This document shows, in pieces, positions 25,502 to 33,559 of a stretch of DNA of 64,000 nucleotides. The notes beneath the pieces were generated by a model that was not told the DNA's origin, made no database searches, and saw only the letters and a list, made by a program, of their open reading frames with translations. The stretch spans positions 1 through 64,000 of the forward strand of contig CAMUFL010000002.1 in NCBI GenBank assembly GCA_947088155.1. Reading direction: 5' to 3'. A program made the translations under genes and the position numbers. The number at the start of each line of letters is the position of its first letter. Position 1 is the stretch's first letter. This DNA is from an uncultured Gardnerella sp. Its GTDB lineage: Bacteria; Actinomycetota; Actinomycetes; Actinomycetales; Bifidobacteriaceae.

Positions 25502-26154
25502 GACAATACTTCCACCAAACCGTCACTCATACGGTATCTTGCGCCAACTAGCATCAAAGCGTCGCTAAAAACAGATTCGCGAATTATTTGAGATTTTTCG
25601 CAAATTTCAGCCAACATATTAGACACGTGAATGCGCTCAATATCGTCCGTGCTCAAGTCTTCTTCAACACCTGCGAGCGCAGCCGGCCCTAAAGAACGAA
25701 GCAATATTGACTCGCTCGACTCAATTATTTCGCTTGTTTCATCTTCACCGTACTTCTCAACTAGCTTTTGCACGCTAGGAAGAACTGCTTTAACTGCACC
25801 GCAATGCTCATGCCCAAGCACAACCAACACTTTTACGCCCAACTCAGCCACAGCGTATTCTAGCGAAGAAATTACAGCATCATCCAACATCTCGCCTGCC
25901 GTGCGAACAGAAAAAATATCCCCCAAACCGGCATCAAATATAAATTCAGGAGCAACTCTAGAATCCGCGCACGAAAGCACAACAGCTCCAGGATGCTGGC
26001 CGTCAATAAGTTTCATGCGCATTTCTAAATTTACGCCTGCATTAGTTGACTTACCTTCCGCAAACTTGCGATTACCCGCAAGCATTGCACTCCATACTGA
26101 TGTAGCTAAAACTGAATCTTCATTAGCAAAATCTTCGCTGATTACTTCCTGCAT
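25495..26154 (-). CDS. Beta-class carbonic anhydrase
   Basis: The enzyme interconverts CO2 and bicarbonate. The 219-residue protein has the zinc and catalytic residues of the beta class: CADSRVAPE (Cys, Asp-Arg dyad) and GHEHCGAV (His, Cys). It is the first gene of a three-gene overlapping series with two membrane proteins and lies directly after ppc on the same strand, behind a terminator. Bicarbonate for PEP carboxylase is a natural role. The ribosome binding site GAGGTAATA precedes the ATG. Confidence 0.93.
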   Translation of the reverse strand: MQEVISEDFANEDSVLATSVWSAMLAGNRKFAEGKSTNAGVNLEMRMKLIDGQHPGAVVLSCADSRVAPEFIFDAGLGDIFSVRTAGEMLDDAVISSLEYAVAELGVKVLVVLGHEHCGAVKAVLPSVQKLVEKYGEDETSEIIESSESILLRSLGPAALAGVEEDLSTDDIERIHVSNMLAEICEKSQIIRESVFSDALMLVGARYRMSDGLVEVLSC

Positions 26155-26313
26155 TATTACCTCCTACATTGGCATTGGCAATATTTTAGTTGCTTAAAGT
26201 TTAAAATTTTTTGACTTAGAATATATTGTATCTTTCGTAGTAAATAAGAATTTTTATTTACGAATATTTACGAATATTTAAAAATATTTAAGATTACTAT
26301 CAAAGTTACTATC

Positions 26314-26351
26314 AAAAAAGCTCCCATATTGCAATTCGCAAATACGAGAGC
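26314..26351 (-). terminator. Terminator after ppc
   Basis: On the minus strand GCTC...GAGC with an inner TATTTGC/GCAATA stem (26320-26351) is followed by TTTTTT. It begins 29 bases after the ppc stop codon and separates ppc from the carbonic anhydrase gene. Confidence 0.75.
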
Positions 26352-26380
26352 CTTCTTGATTTAGTAATTATTTACAAATA

Positions 26381-29137
26381 TCATCCGGTATTCTGCAAGC
26401 CTGCAGCAACACCGGAAACAGTGCAAAGAATAAGGTAGATGAACTCTGCCTGCTGGCTTTCGCTCAATTCTTCCTTATCTACCTTGTTACGCAGCTTGTG
26501 CAATGCAAGAGATTGGATTACAGAAAGCGCGTCCACGTAAGGCGAGCGCACGCGAATTGCCTGGCCGAGCACGTGACGGTGCTGCAGAGGCCACTTGTCG
26601 TCAACAATCTGCAAAACCCACTTGCGAGTAAGCTGCATTTCCGAAAGTACCTTATCGCTCAAATCTTCGCGATCTCCAAGGCTTAAGTACATGCGAGCAA
26701 TACGCTCATCCGTCTTAGCCAAAGACATCTCAATATTGTCAATAAAAGTACTAAACAGCGGCCACTCTTCGTAAGCTCTGCGCAAAGTTTCCAAATCACC
26801 AAACTTTTCGCAAGCTGTTCCCAAACCGTACCATGCTGCCAAGTTGATTCGAGCCTGAGCCCAAGAGAACACCCACGGGATTGTGCGCAAATCATCTAAC
26901 GACTTCGCGCCCAAACCGCGCTTAGCCGGGCGAGAACCTATTGGAAGCAAACCAATCTCGCTCAACGGCGTAACCGTGGAGAACCATGGAGTGAAATCAT
27001 CCGTTTGGAGCAAATCAAGGAAGCGCTCATGAGCTGCAACATCAAGCTTTGCAGCCATATCCGCATACTTCTTCGTCATATCAGTATTAGTTTTCTCAAC
27101 ACTTGGCGACGACTGAAGCAAAGTTGCGGAAGCAACGGATTCGACGTGGCGAATAGCCAAAATAGGATTACCATAGCGGGCGAAAATAACCTCGCCCTGC
27201 TCAGTAAGCTTAAATCGGCAGTTGACGGAGCCAACTGGCTGAGCAAGCACTGCGCGGTTTGCAGGACCGCCACCGCGACCAACAGCACCACCGCGGCCGT
27301 GGAATAGTGTCAAATCAATATCATGCTTCTTAGCCCACTGAGCAATGCGCTCCTGAGCAGAGTGCAAAGCAAGAGTTGCGGAAGTAGGACCAGCATCCTT
27401 GGAAGAATCCGAGTAGCCAAGCATAACTTCCATCTTGCGGCCGGTAGCCTTAAGACGAGCCTGCACTTCAGGAATTTTAATAATCTCCTCAAGCACGTTT
27501 ACAGAGTTTTGCAAATCTTCCAACTGCTCAAACAGTGGAATAACGTCGATTGTTGGCGCATCCTGTGGATGAGCGAAAGCAAGACGATTCAGCTCAAATA
27601 CGTCACGCACATGCTGAGCGGACTTTGCGAAGGAAATAATGTAACGTCGAGCAGCGCGCATACCGTTGCGCTTTTGAATTGCTCCCAAAGCGCGGAAAGT
27701 ATCGAGCACTTCTCGAGTCATCGGCTGAAGCGGACCGCGTTCGCCATGCAATCCGTGTTCGCGAATATCTTCCAAAGCGCGAGAATGCACGAGAGAATGC
27801 TGACGGAATTCCATTTCAACCATGTGGAATCCGAAGGTTTGCGCCTGCCAAATCAAATCCTGCAAAGGACCATAAGCGGCGCGAGGATCGCCACCTTCAG
27901 CCAAAGAGCGCTGCACAATTTGCAAATCTTCAATAAAATCTTCGCAAGAATGATACATCAAATCCGTATCTCGGCTAATTGTGCGGTGCAAACGATCTGC
28001 CATTACAAGCATTACGGCACGATGTGGCTCGCTATTAGAAACATCTGAAGCGCTTTCTGTAAGCTGTTCGCTCATTTCGCGCTGACGATTCCACAACTCA
28101 AGCAGCTCCACGCTCGGAGGAGTTGTGCGAGTTTCCATAGTTAAGCACTTGCCAACTTCGCGCGTGCGATTTTCCAAAGCTGCAAGAACATGATCACTAA
28201 ACTTTCGAGCAACCTGTCGGCTTACTTTAGCAGTCACGTTCGGGTTGCCGTCGCGATCCGAACCAATCCAGCTCCCTGGGTGGAAGAATGCAGGGCAGCG
28301 AGGCGGCACCAAACCAGCCTTCTTACCAAGCAGCCAATCGTCAAAACGACGATACACGACTGGAATAGTGTCAAATAATGTAGCGTCAAAAATGTCAAGA
28401 ATAGTGTCAGCTTCTTCAACCGGAGTTGGCTTCTTCAAAGCAATTGGCGAAGTTCGAAGCAGAGCGTCAATTTCGTTATACAAGCGGCGATAATTTTCAC
28501 GCTTATCCGAACCACCTAAACGATGATGCTCGCTTAATAATTGCGAAATTCTGCGAATCTTTCCAGCAACAGCCTTACGACGAGCTTCAGTTGGGTGCGC
28601 AGTAAAAACAGGGTGGAACTCAAGTTTTGCAAGTAATTCTTTTGCTTCAGACGGACTCATTTCCGTCAATAATTTGTGATACGCGCAAGTAAGTTCATTT
28701 ACCGGATCAACCGGCAACGAATCTTCAACCTCGCATTCACGCTGATGCAAAACAGAAACTCGATAATTCTCTTCGCATAAGTTCGCTAAATGGAAGTATG
28801 TTGCAAAAGCACGAGCTAAAAGCTGAGTATCATGCAAATTCATTCCATTAAGCTTGCTAACAGCCTTGCTTAAGCCATCATCGGCTGTTACTTTTGCGTC
28901 TACCATTTGCGCGAAATGCGCGGCACTAGCTTCAACAGCATTCAAACGCACATCGTCGAATACTGCAAGCAATTTTTCATCAAATTCACCAAGAACATCG
29001 CGCAGAATATGCAAGCACAAATCCATGTCTTGCTTAAGCGATGCTGGAAGGTCACGCTCCTCTGGGCCTTTTCGCCCTAAACCAGACGTCACAATGGTTG
29101 CGTCTGCTGGAGTAACCTGCTGATTTTCTGCTGTCAT
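26381..29137 (-). CDS. ppc: Phosphoenolpyruvate carboxylase
   Basis: PEP carboxylase makes oxaloacetate from PEP and bicarbonate, an anaplerotic reaction. The 918-residue length is standard. Catalytic landmarks are present: FTAHPTEARRKA with the essential His, GYSDSSKDAG, and FHGRGGAVGRGGGP, the glycine-rich loop. The C-terminus ends with the usual AAGLQNTG. The start has a strong AAGGAGG site immediately before the ATG. The untranslated leader can fold into alternative structures, one of which would cover the start codon. Codon use here is somewhat more biased than in neighbours, fitting good expression. Confidence 0.97.
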   Translation of the reverse strand: MTAENQQVTPADATIVTSGLGRKGPEERDLPASLKQDMDLCLHILRDVLGEFDEKLLAVFDDVRLNAVEASAAHFAQMVDAKVTADDGLSKAVSKLNGMNLHDTQLLARAFATYFHLANLCEENYRVSVLHQRECEVEDSLPVDPVNELTCAYHKLLTEMSPSEAKELLAKLEFHPVFTAHPTEARRKAVAGKIRRISQLLSEHHRLGGSDKRENYRRLYNEIDALLRTSPIALKKPTPVEEADTILDIFDATLFDTIPVVYRRFDDWLLGKKAGLVPPRCPAFFHPGSWIGSDRDGNPNVTAKVSRQVARKFSDHVLAALENRTREVGKCLTMETRTTPPSVELLELWNRQREMSEQLTESASDVSNSEPHRAVMLVMADRLHRTISRDTDLMYHSCEDFIEDLQIVQRSLAEGGDPRAAYGPLQDLIWQAQTFGFHMVEMEFRQHSLVHSRALEDIREHGLHGERGPLQPMTREVLDTFRALGAIQKRNGMRAARRYIISFAKSAQHVRDVFELNRLAFAHPQDAPTIDVIPLFEQLEDLQNSVNVLEEIIKIPEVQARLKATGRKMEVMLGYSDSSKDAGPTSATLALHSAQERIAQWAKKHDIDLTLFHGRGGAVGRGGGPANRAVLAQPVGSVNCRFKLTEQGEVIFARYGNPILAIRHVESVASATLLQSSPSVEKTNTDMTKKYADMAAKLDVAAHERFLDLLQTDDFTPWFSTVTPLSEIGLLPIGSRPAKRGLGAKSLDDLRTIPWVFSWAQARINLAAWYGLGTACEKFGDLETLRRAYEEWPLFSTFIDNIEMSLAKTDERIARMYLSLGDREDLSDKVLSEMQLTRKWVLQIVDDKWPLQHRHVLGQAIRVRSPYVDALSVIQSLALHKLRNKVDKEELSESQQAEFIYLILCTVSGVAAGLQNTG

Positions 29138-29240
29138 CAGACCTCCTTATGCCAGACAAAGGTTGCTTGGTCGTCTGACTTCCGCGGCTCCTCCGCGGTT
29201 ATGTAGGTCAGAAGTTGCAAGCCCACAGCCTTGTTTCTAG
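29135..29240 (-). promoter_or_regulatory. Structured 5' leader of ppc with alternative pairings
   Basis: In minus-strand order: TCTGAC (29212-29207), a hairpin of two CCGCGG palindromes (29198-29193 and 29187-29182), GTCAGAC (29179-29173), TGTCTGG (29158-29152), the AAGGAGG site (29149-29143) and GTCTGATG (29142-29135), whose last three bases are the start codon. GTCAGAC can pair with the upstream TCTGAC, the middle GTCTG or the start-codon segment, but only with one at a time. I do not recognise a known riboswitch class. Confidence 0.5.
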
Positions 29241-29329
29241 CGAGATACCAAGGTTAATTGTGAAACTACCACCGGACGTACTTAGAACAGCATTTTTTTA
29301 GCAAAATAATACTAGGCAGCAGGGGTGCG

Positions 29330-29335
29330 TATACT
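29330..29335 (+). promoter_or_regulatory. -10 box placed for a leaderless mRNA (ThrE-type gene)
   Basis: TATACT is followed by eight bases and then the GTG start codon at 29344. Transcription would begin at or within two bases of the start codon. No ribosome binding site is present. Confidence 0.45.
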
Positions 29336-29343
29336 GAAAAATT

Positions 29344-31089
29344 GTGAGTAGAGTAGATAATAATGCAAGCAGTAATGCAGATAGCAGCACAGGCAGTAAC
29401 GCTTGTAATACTGCAGATAGTGATAGTTGTAGCAACAAACCTGAAATTCTTCCAACCGGGCATGTAGTTGGCAAACCTTCTGGCCGTTTTCATACACACG
29501 CCATTCCGCTTGACATGGACGATGTTGAGCGAGATTGGGACAAACCTGTTACAGAAGCGTGCATAGCCGCCAAATCAAGCATTATTATTCGCGTAGGCGC
29601 GCTCGGTTTAGGAGCCGGAACAGGAAGCTACCGTGTTCGCGAGCTTATGCACAGAATTGGTGAACCTATGGGCGTACATGTTCGCGCAGACGTAAATCTC
29701 ACCGACATCGAAGCAACTTGCACCGATAAGCATGAGCGTATTACTGAGGTTGTTGATCTTCCAACTACTGGCGTAAACACTGAGCGCATTTGGCTTTTGG
29801 AACATTTTGCAGACTGGTTTAACGTAAAACTTGGCAACGATTCCCTGTATCACTCTAAAGCAGCTGTTTCTAAGGAATTAGTTGACACTCTTCAAGAAAG
29901 CGACGCAGAGCGCGATATTGTGCAAACTGCCAAGCAGTCCGAAGAGCATGCAGCAAAAGTTGCCAAAGAACAAGCTTTACAAGAAGTTATAAAAAAAGAA
30001 AAGCCTCGTGGAATTTTTGCATTACAGCCAGAAAGCGCTTATGCTGAACATTTTTCGCACGTAAACACTTCCAGCAGTAATGACGATTCTAAAAATAATC
30101 ATCCTCTTACTGTTCGCGAAGTGCACGACCGCCTTGATTTGATTAAAAATCGCAAGCCGCTTTATAAGCCTTGGTTTGCAGGCCTTGCTTCCGCAATAGC
30201 CTGCGCATCCTTTGCTTTCTTGCTTGGCGGCGGCATTTACGACATGATTGGCGCTTTTATTGGTGCAGGAATCGGTCATTATATTCGTCGCCGCATGTTT
30301 ATGCATCATCTTAACCAATTTGTAGTTACATTCGTTGCTGTTGCAATCGGCGCACTTTCTTGCATTGCTTCGTTGCGACTTATTGGTTATTTTGATCCAA
30401 GTGCACTAAATCATACAACTGCGTATATTGGCTCAGTACTGTTTGTTATTCCAGGCTTCCCGCTTATTACAGGCGGCTTAGATATTGCAAAAATAGATTT
30501 TCCTTCCGGCATTCAACGCCTGTGTTATACGCTTGCGATTATTTTGATGGGAACTCTTGCAGGCTGGACGGTTGCAAGCCTTGTGCAGCTTAATCCTCAA
30601 GGTTTTCCTCCGCTCGGATTAAACCCTTGGCTTAATGCGGTTCTTCGACTTATTACGGCTTTTGCTGGCGTGTGGGGCTTCTCCGTGCTGTTTAATTCTC
30701 CACAACGCATGTGCTTAGTAGCCGGCGTTATTGGCGCTATTACCGATACTTTGCGCTTAACTATGACAGATTTCGGTATCGCTGCCGAAATTGCGGCGTT
30801 TAGCGGAGCTTTACTTGCCGGCTTGCTGGCTTCTGCTTGGCGCGCTATTGTTCGTCACGGGTTCGCACCTCAATACTTGGGTTATCCGCGAATAGGTCTT
30901 ACAGTTCCTTCAATTGTGATTATGGTTCCGGGACTTTATATGTATCGCGCAATGTTTTATCTTGGCCAATTCCACACGCTTCCAGCGTTAGATTGGACTT
31001 TCCGCGCTTTTATGGTGATTATTTGCTTGCCAATTGGTCTTGCTGTAGCGCGAGTTATTACAGATAAAAGTTGGCGTTACGACGTGTGA
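29344..31089 (+). CDS. ThrE-family threonine/serine exporter
   Basis: A 581-residue inner-membrane protein of the ThrE family (DUF1212 plus a ThrE_2-type C-terminal half). After a Ser/Asn/Asp-rich N-terminus (1-40) comes a cytoplasmic domain with GLGAGTGSYRVRELMHRIG (about 90-110), then about ten membrane helices from residue 270 on, with the conserved PSIVIMVPGLYMYRAMF segment near the end. It probably exports threonine, serine or small peptides by proton antiport. The start is GTG without a ribosome binding site, 8 bases after a TATACT box. It ends at a shared terminator with trpS. Confidence 0.85.
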   Translation: MSRVDNNASSNADSSTGSNACNTADSDSCSNKPEILPTGHVVGKPSGRFHTHAIPLDMDDVERDWDKPVTEACIAAKSSIIIRVGALGLGAGTGSYRVRELMHRIGEPMGVHVRADVNLTDIEATCTDKHERITEVVDLPTTGVNTERIWLLEHFADWFNVKLGNDSLYHSKAAVSKELVDTLQESDAERDIVQTAKQSEEHAAKVAKEQALQEVIKKEKPRGIFALQPESAYAEHFSHVNTSSSNDDSKNNHPLTVREVHDRLDLIKNRKPLYKPWFAGLASAIACASFAFLLGGGIYDMIGAFIGAGIGHYIRRRMFMHHLNQFVVTFVAVAIGALSCIASLRLIGYFDPSALNHTTAYIGSVLFVIPGFPLITGGLDIAKIDFPSGIQRLCYTLAIILMGTLAGWTVASLVQLNPQGFPPLGLNPWLNAVLRLITAFAGVWGFSVLFNSPQRMCLVAGVIGAITDTLRLTMTDFGIAAEIAAFSGALLAGLLASAWRAIVRHGFAPQYLGYPRIGLTVPSIVIMVPGLYMYRAMFYLGQFHTLPALDWTFRAFMVIICLPIGLAVARVITDKSWRYDV

Positions 31090-31113
31090 TTTAGCTGATT
31101 TTAGCTAAAAATA

Positions 31114-31147
31114 AAAGCCGCTTACAAGTTTTCTTGCGAGCGGCTTT
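31114..31147. terminator. Bidirectional terminator between the ThrE-type gene and trpS
   Basis: AAAGCCGCT (31114-31122) pairs with AGCGGCTTT (31139-31147), with inner CAAG/CTTG around TTTT. Both sides carry A/T runs, and the flanking genes converge. Confidence 0.85.
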
Positions 31148-31196
31148 ATTGTTTATTAATTTGCTTATTAAAATTTAATTAGTACTTCTAGTATCT

Positions 31197-32288
31197 CTAG
31201 TACTTCATTCCCATAGCTTCGCGAACTTGAGAAAGTGTTTCTTCAGCAATAGCGTTGGCGCGTTTGTTGCCGTCGTGCAAAATATCTCGAACAGTATCCA
31301 TATCTTTTGCTAATTCTGCGCGACGCTCGCGGTGAGGAGCCAAGAAATTATTTACGTTTTCAATTACGTAAGCTTTCAGCGCGCCGGCACCAGCGTTACC
31401 AATTTCTTCAGCAATATCTTTAGGATCCCTGCCAGTAACTAAGCCGGCAGTAGTCAAAAGTGCAGAAACTTGCGGACGCGCAACCGGATCAAAAGTAATC
31501 ATTCGCTCGGAATCAGTCGGGCTTTTCTTAATTAACTTAGCTGTTTCTTCCGCAGTTGCTCCAAGCATAATCGAATTGCCGTAAGATTTGCTCATCTTAC
31601 GACCGTCCAAACCTGGAATTTCTGGAGCGTCAGACAAAATTGCAGCTGGCTCTGGAAATACTGGATTCTTTTTTGCGTATCTCTCGTTAAAACGACGTGC
31701 AATTGTGCGAGTAATTTCAACGTGAGGCAAATTATCTTTGCCAATTGGCACAACATTTGCTTTGCAGAACAGAATATCGCAAGCTTGATGCACTGGGTAT
31801 GTAAGAAGCAATCCGGTTAAAGCGTGGCCGGAAGATTCCATTTCCGACTTTACAGTAGGATTTCTATGCAATTCTGCTTCCGTAACTAACGAAAGGAATG
31901 GTAGCATGAGCTGATTTGCGGCAGGCACAGCAGAGTGCGTAAAAATCATGGTTTTTTCTGGATCAATTCCTGCTGCCATGTAATCAAGCACCAAATTCAA
32001 AACATTATCTTCAATATGCTCGGTTGTGTCGCGATCTGTAATAACTTGGTAGTCGGCAATAATAATGTTTGTTTTTACTCCGCGCTGCTGCATAGCAACA
32101 CGCTCGCGAATAGAACCAAAATAATGTCCTAAGTGCAAACGCCCTGTTGGACGATCGCCGGTAAGCATAGTAAACGAGGATGGGTTAGTTTTCAACTTTT
32201 CAAGAGTTGCGTCCGAACGTTTACGCGCCGCAAGAAAACTTGCGCTCATCTCATTTCCTGCAGCTGTAATTTGTGCTTCTTCCGGCAT
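31197..32288 (-). CDS. trpS: Tryptophan--tRNA ligase
   Basis: A class I aminoacyl-tRNA synthetase that charges tRNA-Trp. The ATP-binding HIGH-type motif is in PTGRLHLGHYFGS and the KMSKS loop in LDGRKMSKSYGNS. At 363 residues it is slightly longer than the usual 330-340 because of an N-terminal extension of about 25 residues. The start ATG follows GGAGCG. No T-box or other recognisable attenuator is visible in the short region before it. It is divergent from the DUF3073 gene. Confidence 0.95.
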   Translation of the reverse strand: MPEEAQITAAGNEMSASFLAARKRSDATLEKLKTNPSSFTMLTGDRPTGRLHLGHYFGSIRERVAMQQRGVKTNIIIADYQVITDRDTTEHIEDNVLNLVLDYMAAGIDPEKTMIFTHSAVPAANQLMLPFLSLVTEAELHRNPTVKSEMESSGHALTGLLLTYPVHQACDILFCKANVVPIGKDNLPHVEITRTIARRFNERYAKKNPVFPEPAAILSDAPEIPGLDGRKMSKSYGNSIMLGATAEETAKLIKKSPTDSERMITFDPVARPQVSALLTTAGLVTGRDPKDIAEEIGNAGAGALKAYVIENVNNFLAPHRERRAELAKDMDTVRDILHDGNKRANAIAEETLSQVREAMGMKY

Positions 32289-32435
32289 TTTGCGCTCCTT
32301 AATTACACGTATTTTTACGCTTAAAATATGGCTTTTATGGTAAAAGTTTACACAGACAATACACTCGGTTGCGGTTAAGTGGTACGCTCTTGTGTGATGA
32401 ACTGATTGTTACGGTAATTTTTTAGAGGGGGTCAG

Positions 32436-32816
32436 ATGGGCCGCGGACGACAGAAGGCAAAGCAACAGAAAATTGCCCGTAAGCTCAAATACCTGACGAC
32501 CGATACGGATTATGACGAGCTTGCTAAGGAGCTTAACTCCAGCGAACCCGGACAGGGATCCTTCGATCCATTTGCATCGAGCGAAGGTTATGAAGAAGAT
32601 ACGTATCTTCAAGAACAGGATGATTCTTCTGAAGAAGACGCATCTGCCGATACTTCTAACGATGATGATTTAGACGAATATGCTAAGTGGGCTGCTGAAG
32701 CTGCTGCAAAAGCTGTAAATAGCGAGAATTCAGCTTCGCATTCTGGCGCGCATACTCCTGTGCATCATCACATACCTATGCCGATGCCAAATTTCATGCA
32801 TAAGCGTGATAAGTAA
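32436..32816 (+). CDS. DUF3073-family protein
   Basis: A 126-residue cytoplasmic protein with the basic N-terminus MGRGRQKAKQQKIARKLKY followed by DYDELAKELN, the DUF3073 signature found across Actinobacteria. The rest is acidic and low complexity, then Ala-rich, with a His/Pro/Met-rich end (HHHIPMPMP). The function of the family is unknown to me; a basic N-terminus and acidic tail suggest nucleic-acid or ribosome association, which is inference. The start has a strong AGAGGGGG site. Confidence 0.85.
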   Translation: MGRGRQKAKQQKIARKLKYLTTDTDYDELAKELNSSEPGQGSFDPFASSEGYEEDTYLQEQDDSSEEDASADTSNDDDLDEYAKWAAEAAAKAVNSENSASHSGAHTPVHHHIPMPMPNFMHKRDK

Positions 32817-32840
32817 AACTACAGCTTACTAATTTTTTAC

Positions 32841-32879
32841 ATATCCTGGGTGCAACAAATAATGTTTGCCCCAGGATAT
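32841..32879. terminator. Bidirectional terminator hairpin
   Basis: ATATCCTGGG (32841-32850) pairs with CCCAGGATAT (32870-32879), extended inward by GCAA/TTGC. It lies between two converging genes. T runs are modest. Confidence 0.7.
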
Positions 32880-32903
32880 TTGTAAATGCACGTAGTTACA
32901 GCG

Positions 32904-33359
32904 TTACAGCGGAAGAATACTACTTAAATCGTCGCGCTCACCAATTGCGCTTATGTTTCCGGCTTGTTTTTCTTGCTGCCATTTAGTAATACCGCTTGCT
33001 AAACGAAGCCACACTTCTGGTTCAAGTTCAATGACATCTGGTGGCGTGAGATTGTGCGGATCTGAAGCTGGACCTTCCAAAATCTTTACAGCTCCCCAAG
33101 GTGCAACCCGAACTTCCACTCCAACTCCGGGCGCTTTCTTCTCAATAAGATATAGCGAATACCTAACCGCTAAAGCCTCGTCCGTGCGAGAAATATCTAA
33201 CATACTACTGTTTATTCGCATAACGTCAACGCCATTGTTAAGTACGCTGATAGCAGATTCGCGCCAAGTTTTCCAAGCGCACTGTCCGCGATTTATATCT
33301 CGTTCAAGTATTACAGGCATACCTTTTATTATCTTCGTCGCAGCAACTTTTGAAAGCAT
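32904..33359 (-). CDS. Sterol-carrier-protein-like small protein (SCP_3 type)
   Basis: A 151-residue protein resembling the bacterial SCP ortholog family seen in Actinobacteria. Features that suggest this are the central VEVRVAPWGAVKILEG and the later PDVIELEPEVWLRLASGITKW, the segment that in this family closes the hydrophobic pocket. No signal peptide, no membrane segment. Its ligand and role are unknown. It is converging with the DUF3073 gene and divergent from glgP. The family assignment is from memory of the motif and is moderately sure; the gene itself is well supported by length and codon use. Confidence 0.7.
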   Translation of the reverse strand: MLSKVAATKIIKGMPVILERDINRGQCAWKTWRESAISVLNNGVDVMRINSSMLDISRTDEALAVRYSLYLIEKKAPGVGVEVRVAPWGAVKILEGPASDPHNLTPPDVIELEPEVWLRLASGITKWQQEKQAGNISAIGERDDLSSILPL

Positions 33360-33559
33360 ATTTGTAATAAGACGTTATATACCAATTAATTAAAGGGATT
33401 GGGGTTGTGGTATTGTTAGGAACATCGTGTGCATTCCTACATGCCATTTGTAGCTATCTGCAACAGTTATCTACAATGCGGTATCGGTTTAATTGCCTAA
33501 ACGCTGTTTCAGGCTGCACACTTTTTAGGAAATATAACAAACGGCACAAGGAGTCAAAT

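Noticed and set aside
26240..26290. Repeated ATATTTACGA units as a possible CRISPR or iteron array
   Set aside because: Only two or three short AT-rich copies without spacers; simple low-complexity sequence.
27323..28048. 241-codon frame antisense to ppc
   Set aside because: The sense strand has an intact PEP carboxylase; the antisense product has no recognisable features.
32289..32435. Possible T-box or attenuator before trpS
   Set aside because: The leader is short and I find no specifier loop or terminator/antiterminator pair.
33407..33559. Upstream extension of glgP
   Set aside because: The ATG at 33560 has a strong ribosome binding site and a family-like N-terminus; the extension is low-quality sequence.
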